Shown here: positions 8,214-16,574 of the stretch, piece after piece
Position numbering within the stretch: the stretch's first letter is position 1
Layout: each line of letters begins with the position of its first letter
Assembly: GCA_040882265.1 (NCBI GenBank)
Contig: JBBEBO010000055.1
Coordinates: 1 to 36,624 of the forward strand
Direction: 5' to 3'
Length of the DNA: 36,624 nucleotides
From: Brumimicrobium sp040882265
GTDB lineage: Bacteria > Bacteroidota > Bacteroidia > Flavobacteriales_D > Crocinitomicaceae
The notes under the pieces: model-generated
Seen by the model: only the letters and a program-made list of their open reading frames with translations
Told to the model about the DNA's origin: nothing
Databases searched by the model: none
Program-made: the position numbers and the translations under genes

Positions 8214-9416
8214 TTAGAAACCTAATTTTTCTTTTAATTCAGGAGTAATTGCATCTTTATGTAAGTAAACGTTGATGGTTTTTAACTTAAAATAATTTTC
8301 CGAAACATAAAGATACCCTTCTGGATGGTTACTTGTTCCCCAAGAGTTTTTAACAAGAAAATACTTGGTTCCGTTTTTTTCTTTGTATAAACCAGTAATG
8401 TGCATTCCATGATCGTCAGTAGTTGTTTTATTGTCGTACTGTTGTTGACGCATTTCAGGAGTAATATTCTTTTCTTTAACAGGAGTTAAAAACGCATTAG
8501 ATATCTTTTCAGCCCCCTCGTCAGAATAATTTTCGTTGTCACTTCCTTTAACGTCTATTGTGCTTTCATCTTCTGGAACGATGGCAAGTCCTTTTCTGAA
8601 GTTAAAGCCTTTTTCTGAAACATCAGCTCCCCAAGCGACAGTATATCCTTCGTTCAATGCGTGTTCAGTAGCTGCCTGTAAGTCTTCTAGTGAAACATTA
8701 TAGCTTTCGCCCCAAGCCCAATTGTCTTGAATAGCCAACATGCAAGAAGCATTTTCAGGAAAATGATTAAACGAAGTTAGCGAAACATAATCGTCCATAT
8801 TTAACTCTGTTTCTTTTGCATAATTTTTTGGAGTAAACTCTTTACCATTAAATGTAAAAGAAGTTGGATCCTCACCAAAATAAGCGTCTAAAATTCCGTT
8901 TAACCCAACCTTCCACGAGGAAGAAAGTGGCTCGTTACCTTTTTCATTAACGTATTTTAGAATGCCATTCATGTAACCAGAAAGGCCTTTATACAGTTCG
9001 CGGTGATTGTGTTTGTCGAGTTCGTAATTTAAACCATTGTAAACTTCGTTGGGAACAATTCCATAGTTTTCAAAAACCCAAGGAATATCGTGAAATGCAC
9101 CACCTTGAGCAAAATTGATTTTGCCGTCCATGCGAATATATTTTGTTGCTTTTCCTTCATACGCTTTTCTTGCCACATACATTTGAGATAGAATTGGTGG
9201 ATTTTCATTCCCTTTTCTAATCATTTCAGATTCAAAAAAAGAAAGCGCTGAAAAACTCCAACACGTACCAGTTATACCTTGAGAAAGTACTGGAGTAGCA
9301 TCTAGGTGAACGACTTCTTTAAACTTGTATTCGGAATCTTTGTGGTTGGTAACGGTTTGAGCAGTGCTTGAAAAAATCGTTGCTATAGCTAACGATAGAA
9401 TAATTAGTTTGTTCAT
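8214..9416 (-). CDS. Secreted bleomycin hydrolase/PepC-like C1 peptidase
   Basis: 400 residues with an N-terminal signal peptide ending near FSSTAQ. The papain-clan catalytic set is complete: oxyanion Gln46 and nucleophile Cys52 in SQGITGTCWSFS, His336 in DDHGMH, and Asn357 in VKNSWG. The long insert between Cys and His and the overall layout fit the C1B (bleomycin hydrolase/aminopeptidase C) group, normally a cytosolic hexamer. The signal peptide here points to export instead. The C-terminus ends EKLGF. It is middle of three codirectional genes, 24 bp after the HU/SPOR gene. Confidence 0.9.
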   Translation of the reverse strand: MNKLIILSLAIATIFSSTAQTVTNHKDSEYKFKEVVHLDATPVLSQGITGTCWSFSALSFFESEMIRKGNENPPILSQMYVARKAYEGKATKYIRMDGKINFAQGGAFHDIPWVFENYGIVPNEVYNGLNYELDKHNHRELYKGLSGYMNGILKYVNEKGNEPLSSSWKVGLNGILDAYFGEDPTSFTFNGKEFTPKNYAKETELNMDDYVSLTSFNHFPENASCMLAIQDNWAWGESYNVSLEDLQAATEHALNEGYTVAWGADVSEKGFNFRKGLAIVPEDESTIDVKGSDNENYSDEGAEKISNAFLTPVKEKNITPEMRQQQYDNKTTTDDHGMHITGLYKEKNGTKYFLVKNSWGTSNHPEGYLYVSENYFKLKTINVYLHKDAITPELKEKLGF

Positions 9417-9440
9417 GTTTACTATTTTTGAAAAAATTAT

Positions 9441-10637
9441 TTACTTCTTTAAAACCCATGAAGATAAACCTAAAGCGCTTATTTCACTTCTGTTTTTAAG
9501 GAGATCCTTTTTTTGTTTACTATTAACAGCACTAACTCTATGCAAACCATTGTGCTGATCAATTATAGCGGCACTATAGCCTTTTTTATTTAAGCTTTCG
9601 ACCAAATCTTCAGCGTTATTTAACTCAGCAAAACAACCCACAATAAGGTGATATCCATTTTTTGTGTTTTGTGTTGTAGCTGTATTATTTCTGCTTAAGT
9701 TTTCTGTTGTTTTACTTTTATTAATTAGGCGAACTGGAACATATAAATCATCATCTAAAGGGTAAGAAAAGATAGTTGTATTAGATGATAAATTACTTGT
9801 CATTTCTTCTAAAGACTCCAAAGGCTTAACAGAATCTATTGAAAGCTCATCCTGTATTGCGCTTTTGTTATAAATAACCTTGTCACTTTTCGTAAAAGGA
9901 TTAAAATCTTGAGAATAGATTACACCAGACTGTAAAACGTCAGTATTTAAAGGTATCCAAAAACTATAAAATGCTACTGGAACAAGTGCAGCAACTGCTG
10001 CATATTTTACAACCTGTTTGAGCAAATTAGTTTTTGACTTAGGTTTTTCTATTGTTAAAGGAGCGCGTTTCTTTAAATCTAAATTTTCGTCTTTAGTGAT
10101 ACTTTTTGCTGTCTCTCTTTCTGGTTTTTCAACATAAGATTTTTCGCTTTTTTCTAGAGAAATGATTTTCGCAGAAGCCGTTTTTCTTGTAGAAGATTTG
10201 CTAACAACCTTTTTTTCTTCTTGAACAATAAACTGCACATTGCCTAAACCATAAGAGGAAAGTAAAAGATTAAAAAAACGATCTTGTTCAAATGCAATAT
10301 TTCCAGACTTGTTTGTATATAGAAAACCAACATTTTGAAAATGTACACGCTTACCTTTTGAAAGTTCAGACTTCATCTGTTTAACCTTTGTTGCTAACAG
10401 ATCTTTGGCCTGATCAAAAGAAATATTGTTTTCATGAGCAAAAGTAGAAACCAACAAACCGTCATTATTGTTGAGGTTTTTATTAAAGCTAAGTGCTTTC
10501 TTTGGAGGGGTAATTATTCCTTTTGAAACATCCACTTTTGCAGAAACAAAATTTGCTATAAAACCACCAAATGAAGGGATTACAACGCAATTGTTTCGGA
10601 GCAATAAAGTCCCAATTATTTCACTTAACTCACTCAT
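9441..10637 (-). CDS. HU-CCDC81 and SPOR domain protein
   Basis: 398 residues. Residues 1-135 carry the two bacterial HU-CCDC81 domains (an IIGTLLLRNNCVVIPSFGGF start and a second GNIAFEQDR segment). A basic, low-complexity linker, one transmembrane helix (about 210-228) and a C-terminal SPOR domain (about 325-397) follow. In Bacteroidota this architecture is thought to place a SPOR domain on septal peptidoglycan with the HU-like part in the cytoplasm. A TACCTTTG -7 box lies just 5 bp before the ATG. It heads the group with the C1 peptidase and thioredoxin genes. Confidence 0.9.
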   Translation of the reverse strand: MSELSEIIGTLLLRNNCVVIPSFGGFIANFVSAKVDVSKGIITPPKKALSFNKNLNNNDGLLVSTFAHENNISFDQAKDLLATKVKQMKSELSKGKRVHFQNVGFLYTNKSGNIAFEQDRFFNLLLSSYGLGNVQFIVQEEKKVVSKSSTRKTASAKIISLEKSEKSYVEKPERETAKSITKDENLDLKKRAPLTIEKPKSKTNLLKQVVKYAAVAALVPVAFYSFWIPLNTDVLQSGVIYSQDFNPFTKSDKVIYNKSAIQDELSIDSVKPLESLEEMTSNLSSNTTIFSYPLDDDLYVPVRLINKSKTTENLSRNNTATTQNTKNGYHLIVGCFAELNNAEDLVESLNKKGYSAAIIDQHNGLHRVSAVNSKQKKDLLKNRSEISALGLSSWVLKK

Positions 10638-10642
10638 GATTA

Positions 10643-10650
10643 CAAAGGTA
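10643..10650 (-). promoter_or_regulatory. Candidate -7 box of the HU-CCDC81/SPOR gene
   Basis: The minus strand reads TACCTTTG, an exact TAnnTTTG match, ending 5 bp before the start codon. The transcript would be leaderless or nearly so. Confidence 0.45.
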
Positions 10651-10717
10651 CAAAATTTATTCTTTTGATACGTGTATTAAACCCTTGAGGTTACTAAAAA
10701 GAGCCAGTTTATCAGTA

Positions 10718-11437
10718 TTATTTTAGGGCTTTTATTACACCGTCCACATCTTCAGGCACATCAATGTTTGGCGTTTCTATGAGTGTGTGAACAATTTTGA
10801 TAGAATATCCATAATACAGCCAACGCAACTGTTCTAAAGATTCCGTTTTTTCGAGTGATGTTGGTTGAAGGCTTACTAGTTTACGCAATGTTTTTTCTCT
10901 AAAACCGTAAAGACCAATATGCCTTAAAAATGCATAATCCTCATTGGACCTTTCAAACGGGATAGGGCTTCTAGAAAAATACAAAGCATCGTTTTTATGG
11001 TTGACAACAATTTTTATGCGGTTAGGGTCTTTGTATTCATTTGTTGAAATTTTTGAAGTACCCAAAGTTGCAATTTCAACTTTATCGTCTTCAAAAGCAC
11101 TGAGGAGCTGCTTAAGCTGAAGTTTGCTAACCAAAGGTTCATCTCCCTGAATGTTTACTACAACGTCGTAGCCTAAAAACTTTTCAAGCACTTCTCCACA
11201 TCGTTCAGTTCCACTGCTATGAGAAGATTTTGTCATTACAACCTCGCCCCCAAAGCCTTCAACATGTTTAAAAATTCGTTGATCATCGGTTGCAACGACC
11301 GTTTTATCGAATAAACCGGCATTTTTAACACCTTCAAAAACACGTTGTATCATTGATTTTCCTGCTAAATCGACAAGAGGTTTTCCAGGAAATCGGCTTG
11401 AATCATATCTGGAGGGAATTATTGCTAATTTTTTCAT
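10718..11437 (-). CDS. kdsB: 3-deoxy-manno-octulosonate cytidylyltransferase
   Basis: About 239 residues. The enzyme activates KDO as CMP-KDO for lipid A core assembly in the cytosol, so the cell makes a KDO-containing LPS. The nucleotide-binding start IPSRYDSSRFPGKPL, NIQGDEPLV, and the FSRSPIPFER and RHIGLYGFR segments are all family features. The ATG at 11437 is preferred; a GTG directly in front (11438-11440) would overlap the TonB gene stop. The gene follows the TonB receptor without a gap, so the two are probably co-transcribed. Confidence 0.95.
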   Translation of the reverse strand: MKKLAIIPSRYDSSRFPGKPLVDLAGKSMIQRVFEGVKNAGLFDKTVVATDDQRIFKHVEGFGGEVVMTKSSHSSGTERCGEVLEKFLGYDVVVNIQGDEPLVSKLQLKQLLSAFEDDKVEIATLGTSKISTNEYKDPNRIKIVVNHKNDALYFSRSPIPFERSNEDYAFLRHIGLYGFREKTLRKLVSLQPTSLEKTESLEQLRWLYYGYSIKIVHTLIETPNIDVPEDVDGVIKALK

Positions 11438-11439
11438 CA

Positions 11440-13812
11440 CTAAAATCTTGCTTGAATGCGAACTAAAAATTGACGTGGGGCTTGTATATCTCCCGGGCGA
11501 GTCATGTATTCTCTATTAAAAACATTATTGACGATAAAATTAATCATAAATATTTTGTTTACTTCATATCCTATTCTTGCATCAAAGACAATGTCTCCAT
11601 CATCGTTTTCTTCTCGGTACTCTTTAATTCCAGGGAGAACCTGCGTGTTTCCTGCAAAAGGAATATTAATCCCATTTTCAAAAGTGCCGTCAATGTTTTC
11701 CATAAAGCTATTGTACCTACCAGTAAAGCCAAGCATCACCTTTTTATATTTAAATTGTATATCACCTTTCGCTAAGTGGCGAAAACGGTATTTAAGCATG
11801 TTCGAAGTGGTATCAGAAAAACCACCATTCCCATTTTCCCCATAAATATATGTTGAGTCAGTGTTTAATGAAATAGGATCCATATATGTATACCCCATGA
11901 TTGTGGTGATTTCTACTGGACCTATTTTTCCTGTTCCATTTAAACAAAGTTCAACACCAACAATTCTTGCTTTTTCTGCATTTTCCGCTCTAAACCCAAA
12001 CCATTTCCCGGGATATCCAGGATCATCAGGGTTAAAGCTAACAGGTATGGAGTCTGGTTTAAAGTAACCAAAAGTAAACTCCATCATGTTTTCATATTCA
12101 TTTATAAATCCGGAAACATCAATAAAACCCTTGAAGTTTTTAATTTTAAATCCTTGCTTAACTCCTAGCTCAGCAGACCAACCTTTTTCAGGTTGTAAAT
12201 CGTTGTTAGGGAAAATATTTAACGCCCCCACAGATGTTGAAGCAAACCTTTCTGCTACTGATGGATACCTAAACGCCTGTCCAAACGAAGTTCTTAAATG
12301 AGTATATTTAAACAACTCATAATTTGCTCCAAACCTAAATATTGGACGAATGGGAATTGATGAGGTTGAGTCTTTTCTAAGGTAAGTATATGAATCGGGC
12401 TCTAAATCGTTTTGTTGGAAGTACTCTCCTCTTACACCAGCTGTTAAGTCTAATTTTCCAAATTTCTTTTCTAGCTGAGCATAAATAGAATAATTTTTAG
12501 CGTCGTGATCTCCATACAAATCTGAGCGTACAACATTTGAAACGCCCGTTAATCCAGCAGTAAGTCTATAATTTTTTTGAAATTTGCGTTCAAACTTATA
12601 ATCTGCATAATACATAGACGCTGCTGCGCCTTGACCGTTTCCTTGAATAGATTTGTTAAGGGTGTAATATAACCTTGTTTGGAGTGTATGTTTATTTCCA
12701 AAGTTATCGTAGAATTTCACGTAAGGATCTACCATTGCTCTAATTGCATTTGTTCTTGATAGCGAAGAAGAGTCACTGTAAGGGTCTGCCGTACCTCCTT
12801 GTGGTTGATATGCTAGGCTATCGCTTTCCCAAACAATAAATAGGCCTTTTCTTTCCATATTTACCGAGTAGTTTAAGCCAGCGTTTAGTTTTTTAAAACG
12901 TTTTGGTTTAAAAATAAAACTTCCGTTAAACCTAAACCTTTCTTGCTCTTCGCCTGAACGATAACCATCATTTCTAAAATCATACGCCGAGACTGTAAAA
13001 CCGAAGTTATCATACATTTTACCATGATAAGCACTAAACTGACGCGCAAATAGTGATTGATTGGTCCAGCGTAAGCTTTTTCTTTTAGGCTGATCAAACA
13101 CTCCAACTTGATAATTGATTTTAGTTTCACCTTTTCTAGTGGGTTCTTTATCTCTTAACGAAACGATTCCATTTAATGCACCGCTTCCATAAAGCACAGA
13201 AGAAGCTCCTTTCATAACTTCAATTTGTGAAACATTCTCTAGAGGTATAGATTGCCATTTGGCATCAGCAGCATCAGCAGACAAAAGAGGAGCATCGTTC
13301 CATACAACCATAACTCTGCTTCCTGCTCCGTATGAAAAACCACTTCCGCCTCTAATGCTAATTTGTCCATCCATTGCGTATGCACCAGGAGCTAAGTTCA
13401 CTGCTTCCTCAACATTTACAAGCCCTTTGTTTTCTATTAACTCGGGTTTAATAATCTCTAATGAAACTGGAATATTTTCTATTTTTTGTTCGCGCCTTGA
13501 TGCTGAAACAACAACTCCATCCAATTGCTGTGTAAGTGGTGCCATCTGGAATTCAACAGTTTCTTTGGGCAACGCCTCATACTTTTTGGTCAATGTTTTG
13601 TAGTCTGTGTAAGACAAGGTTATTGAGACTGGAAATTTATCGACTCCAATTGAAAAACGCCCGTCTGTAGCAGACCTTATTTTTTTGCCTTCACTTGTTT
13701 TAACTAAGGCACCAATGAGCGCTTCGTTGTTTTCATCGAGAACAATGCCATTAATTTTTTGACCCGAACAATACAAAGACAACAAACTAAAAAAAAGTAG
13801 AAAATGTTTCAT
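11440..13812 (-). CDS. TonB-dependent outer membrane receptor
   Basis: About 790 residues. A signal sequence (MKHFLLFFSLLSLYCSGQ) is followed by a carboxypeptidase-regulatory-like domain (about 20-100), a plug (ENIPVSLEII through GSGALNGIVSL, with the ISIRGGSGF core) and a 22-strand-type beta barrel ending in the expected aromatic residue (QARF). The ATG at 13812 is chosen over an upstream in-frame GTG/ATG region because it begins the signal peptide. The substrate is unknown; no SusD partner is adjacent, so a siderophore, cofactor or small molecule is as likely as glycan. It starts 51 bp from the divergent dprA gene. Confidence 0.93.
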   Translation of the reverse strand: MKHFLLFFSLLSLYCSGQKINGIVLDENNEALIGALVKTSEGKKIRSATDGRFSIGVDKFPVSITLSYTDYKTLTKKYEALPKETVEFQMAPLTQQLDGVVVSASRREQKIENIPVSLEIIKPELIENKGLVNVEEAVNLAPGAYAMDGQISIRGGSGFSYGAGSRVMVVWNDAPLLSADAADAKWQSIPLENVSQIEVMKGASSVLYGSGALNGIVSLRDKEPTRKGETKINYQVGVFDQPKRKSLRWTNQSLFARQFSAYHGKMYDNFGFTVSAYDFRNDGYRSGEEQERFRFNGSFIFKPKRFKKLNAGLNYSVNMERKGLFIVWESDSLAYQPQGGTADPYSDSSSLSRTNAIRAMVDPYVKFYDNFGNKHTLQTRLYYTLNKSIQGNGQGAAASMYYADYKFERKFQKNYRLTAGLTGVSNVVRSDLYGDHDAKNYSIYAQLEKKFGKLDLTAGVRGEYFQQNDLEPDSYTYLRKDSTSSIPIRPIFRFGANYELFKYTHLRTSFGQAFRYPSVAERFASTSVGALNIFPNNDLQPEKGWSAELGVKQGFKIKNFKGFIDVSGFINEYENMMEFTFGYFKPDSIPVSFNPDDPGYPGKWFGFRAENAEKARIVGVELCLNGTGKIGPVEITTIMGYTYMDPISLNTDSTYIYGENGNGGFSDTTSNMLKYRFRHLAKGDIQFKYKKVMLGFTGRYNSFMENIDGTFENGINIPFAGNTQVLPGIKEYREENDDGDIVFDARIGYEVNKIFMINFIVNNVFNREYMTRPGDIQAPRQFLVRIQARF

Positions 13813-13863
13813 CGTAGTAAAAAAAATTGTTATTTTAGATGGTCCTAATATAACCGAAATATT

Positions 13864-14970
13864 TTGAAAACAACACAGCTTCACCACCAAGTTGCACTAA
13901 CATTGTTAGAAGGAGTCGGACCGAAATCCGCAAGATCACTAGTTGCTTATATGGGCAGCCCAAGTGCAATTTTTAATGAAAAAAAGAATTTAAGAACGAC
14001 AATTCCTGGATTTTCAAAAGAAAGGTTCCGGCACTTAAATACAACGAAGGCTTTATTGGAAGCAGAAAAAGTAGTTGACTTTATAGAAAAACATAATCTA
14101 AAAGCAACATTTTATCTCGATGAGGACTATCCATATCGACTAAAGCAATGTCAAGACGCACCAACTTTGTTATACTCTAAAGGCGATTTTGAGCTAAACC
14201 CGAAAAGAAGTATTGCGATAGTGGGCACAAGAAACATGACTACTTATGGAAAAAAAATCATAAAAGAATTGGTGTCATCACTAAAACCATTTAATGTGCA
14301 AATTGTATCTGGACTTGCTTATGGAGTTGATGTTTGCACACATCGATGTTGTTTAGATTATGACATTTCAACCGTTGGTGTTTTGGGGCATGGGTTAGAT
14401 CGGGTTTATCCCTCACATCATCGTGAGGTTGCTAAAAAAATGATGAGTTCAAACGGCGGGCTACTCACGGAGTTTCCAAATGGTACAAACCCCGATAGGG
14501 AAAACTTCCCGAAAAGAAATAGGATTGTTGCTGGTATAACAGACGCCACTATAATTGTTGAAAGCGGAAAAAAAGGAGGCTCATTAATCACGGCACATTT
14601 AGCAAATGATTATAGCCGAGATGTTTTTGCTTATCCTGGAAACATTGACAGCCCTTATTCTATAGGATGTAATAATTTAATAGCATCAGACAAAGCACAC
14701 TTAGTAACTTGTGCAAATGATATTATTAAGATGCTTGATTGGGAGGTAAAAGAAAAACCAAAACCTATTCAAACAAATATATTTCAACAGCTTACGGGTG
14801 ATGAAAAGAAAGTGGTGAAAAAAATAAAAGAATTTGAAAAGATTTCCTTGGATGTGTTGTCTGTTAAATTGAAAACACCTGTATCAATTCTTAGTGCACT
14901 ATTATTAAACTTAGAATTAAAAGGAATTATAATGACATTGCCTGGTAAAAAATACACGCTTGGGATGTAA
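13864..14970 (+). CDS. dprA: DNA-processing protein A
   Basis: 368 residues. DprA binds incoming single-stranded DNA and loads RecA during natural transformation. A helix-hairpin-helix-like N-terminus (LLEGVGPKSARSL), the Rossmann core (IVGTRN at 119-124, SGLAYGVD at 149-156, GGLLTEFP, FPKRNRIVAG, ESGKKGGSLITA) and a C-terminal winged helix are all present. The start is TTG: an in-frame TAA lies 21 bp upstream, there is no ATG between, and the next in-frame ATG would remove 29 residues of the N-terminal domain. It is divergent from the TonB receptor and monocistronic. Confidence 0.93.
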   Translation: MKTTQLHHQVALTLLEGVGPKSARSLVAYMGSPSAIFNEKKNLRTTIPGFSKERFRHLNTTKALLEAEKVVDFIEKHNLKATFYLDEDYPYRLKQCQDAPTLLYSKGDFELNPKRSIAIVGTRNMTTYGKKIIKELVSSLKPFNVQIVSGLAYGVDVCTHRCCLDYDISTVGVLGHGLDRVYPSHHREVAKKMMSSNGGLLTEFPNGTNPDRENFPKRNRIVAGITDATIIVESGKKGGSLITAHLANDYSRDVFAYPGNIDSPYSIGCNNLIASDKAHLVTCANDIIKMLDWEVKEKPKPIQTNIFQQLTGDEKKVVKKIKEFEKISLDVLSVKLKTPVSILSALLLNLELKGIIMTLPGKKYTLGM

Positions 14971-14973
14971 AAA

Positions 14974-15014
14974 ATTGAGGTGAATTATGTTTAAAACACG
15001 ACATTCACCCCAAT
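14974..15014. terminator. Bidirectional terminator between dprA and the bacilliredoxin gene
   Basis: ATTGAGGTGAAT (14974-14985) pairs with the complementary stretch ending CCCCAAT at 15014, a 12-bp stem with a single G-A or wobble position. It lies between two convergent genes. T-runs on either side are short. Confidence 0.55.
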
Positions 15015-15032
15015 ATTTTGTGCCAAAATAAT

Positions 15033-15446
15033 TTAGCAAAATTCTTTGTAAGCAGCGTTTAAATTGTCAGCAATCATTTCTGCAGAACCACCCTCAATGT
15101 GATGACGTTCTAAAAAATGAACGAGTTTACCATCTTTAAATAAAGCAATCGAAGGTGAAGAAGGAGGAAATGGCAAAAAGTGTTTTCGCGCTTGAGCAGT
15201 TGCTTCTCCATCGACCCCTGCAAAAACAGTGGCTAATGTAGAAGGCTTTAAGTCGCCCTCTAATGATTTCTTAACACCAGGGCGCATATTTCCTGCCGCA
15301 CAGCCGCAGACACTGTTTACCACGACCAACAAACAACCTTGATTGTTAGTAATGATATTATCAACTTCTTCAGCTGAAGACAGTTGTTTAAACCCAACTG
15401 AGGTTAAGTCTTCTTTCATGGGAGCTACTAATTCTGGAGGATACAT
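15033..15446 (-). CDS. Bacilliredoxin, BrxA/BrxB (YphP/YqiW) family
   Basis: 137 residues, the usual family length. The family reduces mixed disulfides between proteins and bacillithiol in Firmicutes, and is also widespread in Bacteroidota. The motif CGC (Cys47, Cys49) in VVNSVCGCAAGNMRPG and the SIALFKDGKLVHFLERH segment are diagnostic. It is a single cytosolic thioredoxin-fold domain. Whether this organism makes bacillithiol cannot be seen here. The gene is monocistronic with a TACCTTTG -7 box upstream. Confidence 0.93.
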   Translation of the reverse strand: MYPPELVAPMKEDLTSVGFKQLSSAEEVDNIITNNQGCLLVVVNSVCGCAAGNMRPGVKKSLEGDLKPSTLATVFAGVDGEATAQARKHFLPFPPSSPSIALFKDGKLVHFLERHHIEGGSAEMIADNLNAAYKEFC

Positions 15447-15473
15447 ATATTTTTATATTTTTAGTTTCTATTA

Positions 15474-15481
15474 CAAAGGTA
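15474..15481 (-). promoter_or_regulatory. Candidate -7 box of the bacilliredoxin gene
   Basis: The minus strand reads TACCTTTG, an exact TAnnTTTG match and identical to the -7 box in front of the HU/SPOR gene. The leader would be about 22 bases. Confidence 0.45.
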
Positions 15482-15572
15482 ATAAGCATAATGGTAATAA
15501 CGATACAAATGCTAGAATGTTCAATAATTCAGCGCTTTTTAAGAATAAATGTAGACATCCTAAAAGCACAAA

Positions 15573-16403
15573 TTATTTTTTTAAACGATATAAAAAAGCT
15601 CCATCACTAAGGTTTTCCTCATTCTCTTCAGTTATGTAAAAATATGAGTCAACTAGTGTGAGACCTTCTTTCTGAGTAAAAGAATCAAATGCGTACTCGT
15701 CTTTAATCTGAAAATCATTGTTTACAAAGCGCAACTCATAAACTTTAGAATAAGTCAGAAGAAACAAAGAGCCTTTAGAAAAACATGCGTCAGTAACACT
15801 ATCTTCCATCCAACTGGTTTGTTTTAATTGAATATTCGGATAAATTTTTGGAGTTTGTTCACCTGAATTTGTAGAGAGGCCGTAAACGTTGCTTATACCG
15901 TCGAAGGGAGAGGTTCGGTTTTTAGTGAATACAAATAAGCTATCATTTCTCACAATGATTGCTTCAGCATCATAATATAAGTTGTCATCTTTTGGTGGAA
16001 ATTCTTTCTGATCAGGATATTGAAACGCAATAATATCTGCGGTTGTTTCTTTTTTTAATACAACAGTATCTATTTTAACTTTATAAATGCGTTGATCTTT
16101 TCTCATGTTAGCATTGTTACCAATATCACCTATGTAAAGGTGTTTCTCACCATCATAAGTTAAAGCTTCCCAATCAACATTAGTGACATTTGAGATCACG
16201 CACGTGTTTAATAGCGCCCCATTTTTATTAAAAACATAAAGTGCGTTTTCGTTTCCAGAGTCGTTCAGTGAGATAAACACATTATCGTAATGAACTAATG
16301 CAGAGGATTCTTTTAAAACTTCAGGGAGCGGGTTTAATTTTTCCTGTGCATTCAAACCAACGGTATGGAAAACAAAAAATAGTATAAAGCACCTTGTGAT
16401 CAT
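15573..16403 (-). CDS. Secreted beta-propeller-like protein of unknown function
   Basis: 276 residues with a signal peptide (cleavage near GLNAQ). Repeated short strands such as NALYVFNKNG, KHLYIGDIGNN and SLFVFTKNR, and the sequence VDWEALTYDG, suggest a propeller of the SdiA-regulated/NHL or phytase-like kind. I do not recognise a specific family and no catalytic residues are evident. It has no T9SS sorting domain, ending YFYITEENEE...LYRLKK. A TATATTTG -7 box lies 4 bp before the ATG. It is divergent from the LETM1-like gene. Confidence 0.75.
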   Translation of the reverse strand: MITRCFILFFVFHTVGLNAQEKLNPLPEVLKESSALVHYDNVFISLNDSGNENALYVFNKNGALLNTCVISNVTNVDWEALTYDGEKHLYIGDIGNNANMRKDQRIYKVKIDTVVLKKETTADIIAFQYPDQKEFPPKDDNLYYDAEAIIVRNDSLFVFTKNRTSPFDGISNVYGLSTNSGEQTPKIYPNIQLKQTSWMEDSVTDACFSKGSLFLLTYSKVYELRFVNNDFQIKDEYAFDSFTQKEGLTLVDSYFYITEENEENLSDGAFLYRLKK

Positions 16404-16407
16404 AGAT

Positions 16408-16415
16408 CAAATATA
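16408..16415 (-). promoter_or_regulatory. Candidate -7 box of the beta-propeller gene
   Basis: The minus strand reads TATATTTG, an exact TAnnTTTG match, placed 4 bp before the ATG at 16403. This implies a leaderless or near-leaderless mRNA. No TTTG is seen 19-21 bp upstream. Confidence 0.4.
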
Positions 16416-16574
16416 TGAGTCTAACTTGTAATTTTAGCTATATAAAGCTGATTTTAATAAAACAATAACATTTTTTAAATTTTCACAACATGTTGCTGTA
16501 GTAAATTATGAGTGAAAAAATTCAAACCTAATTAAAAAGCAAATGTTTAATTTTACAAAATAAACAAACAAAAA

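Noticed and set aside
11470..13603. Several 68-114-codon plus-strand ORFs opposite the TonB receptor gene
   Set aside because: They are antisense shadows of a clear receptor gene; none has a recognisable domain or promoter.
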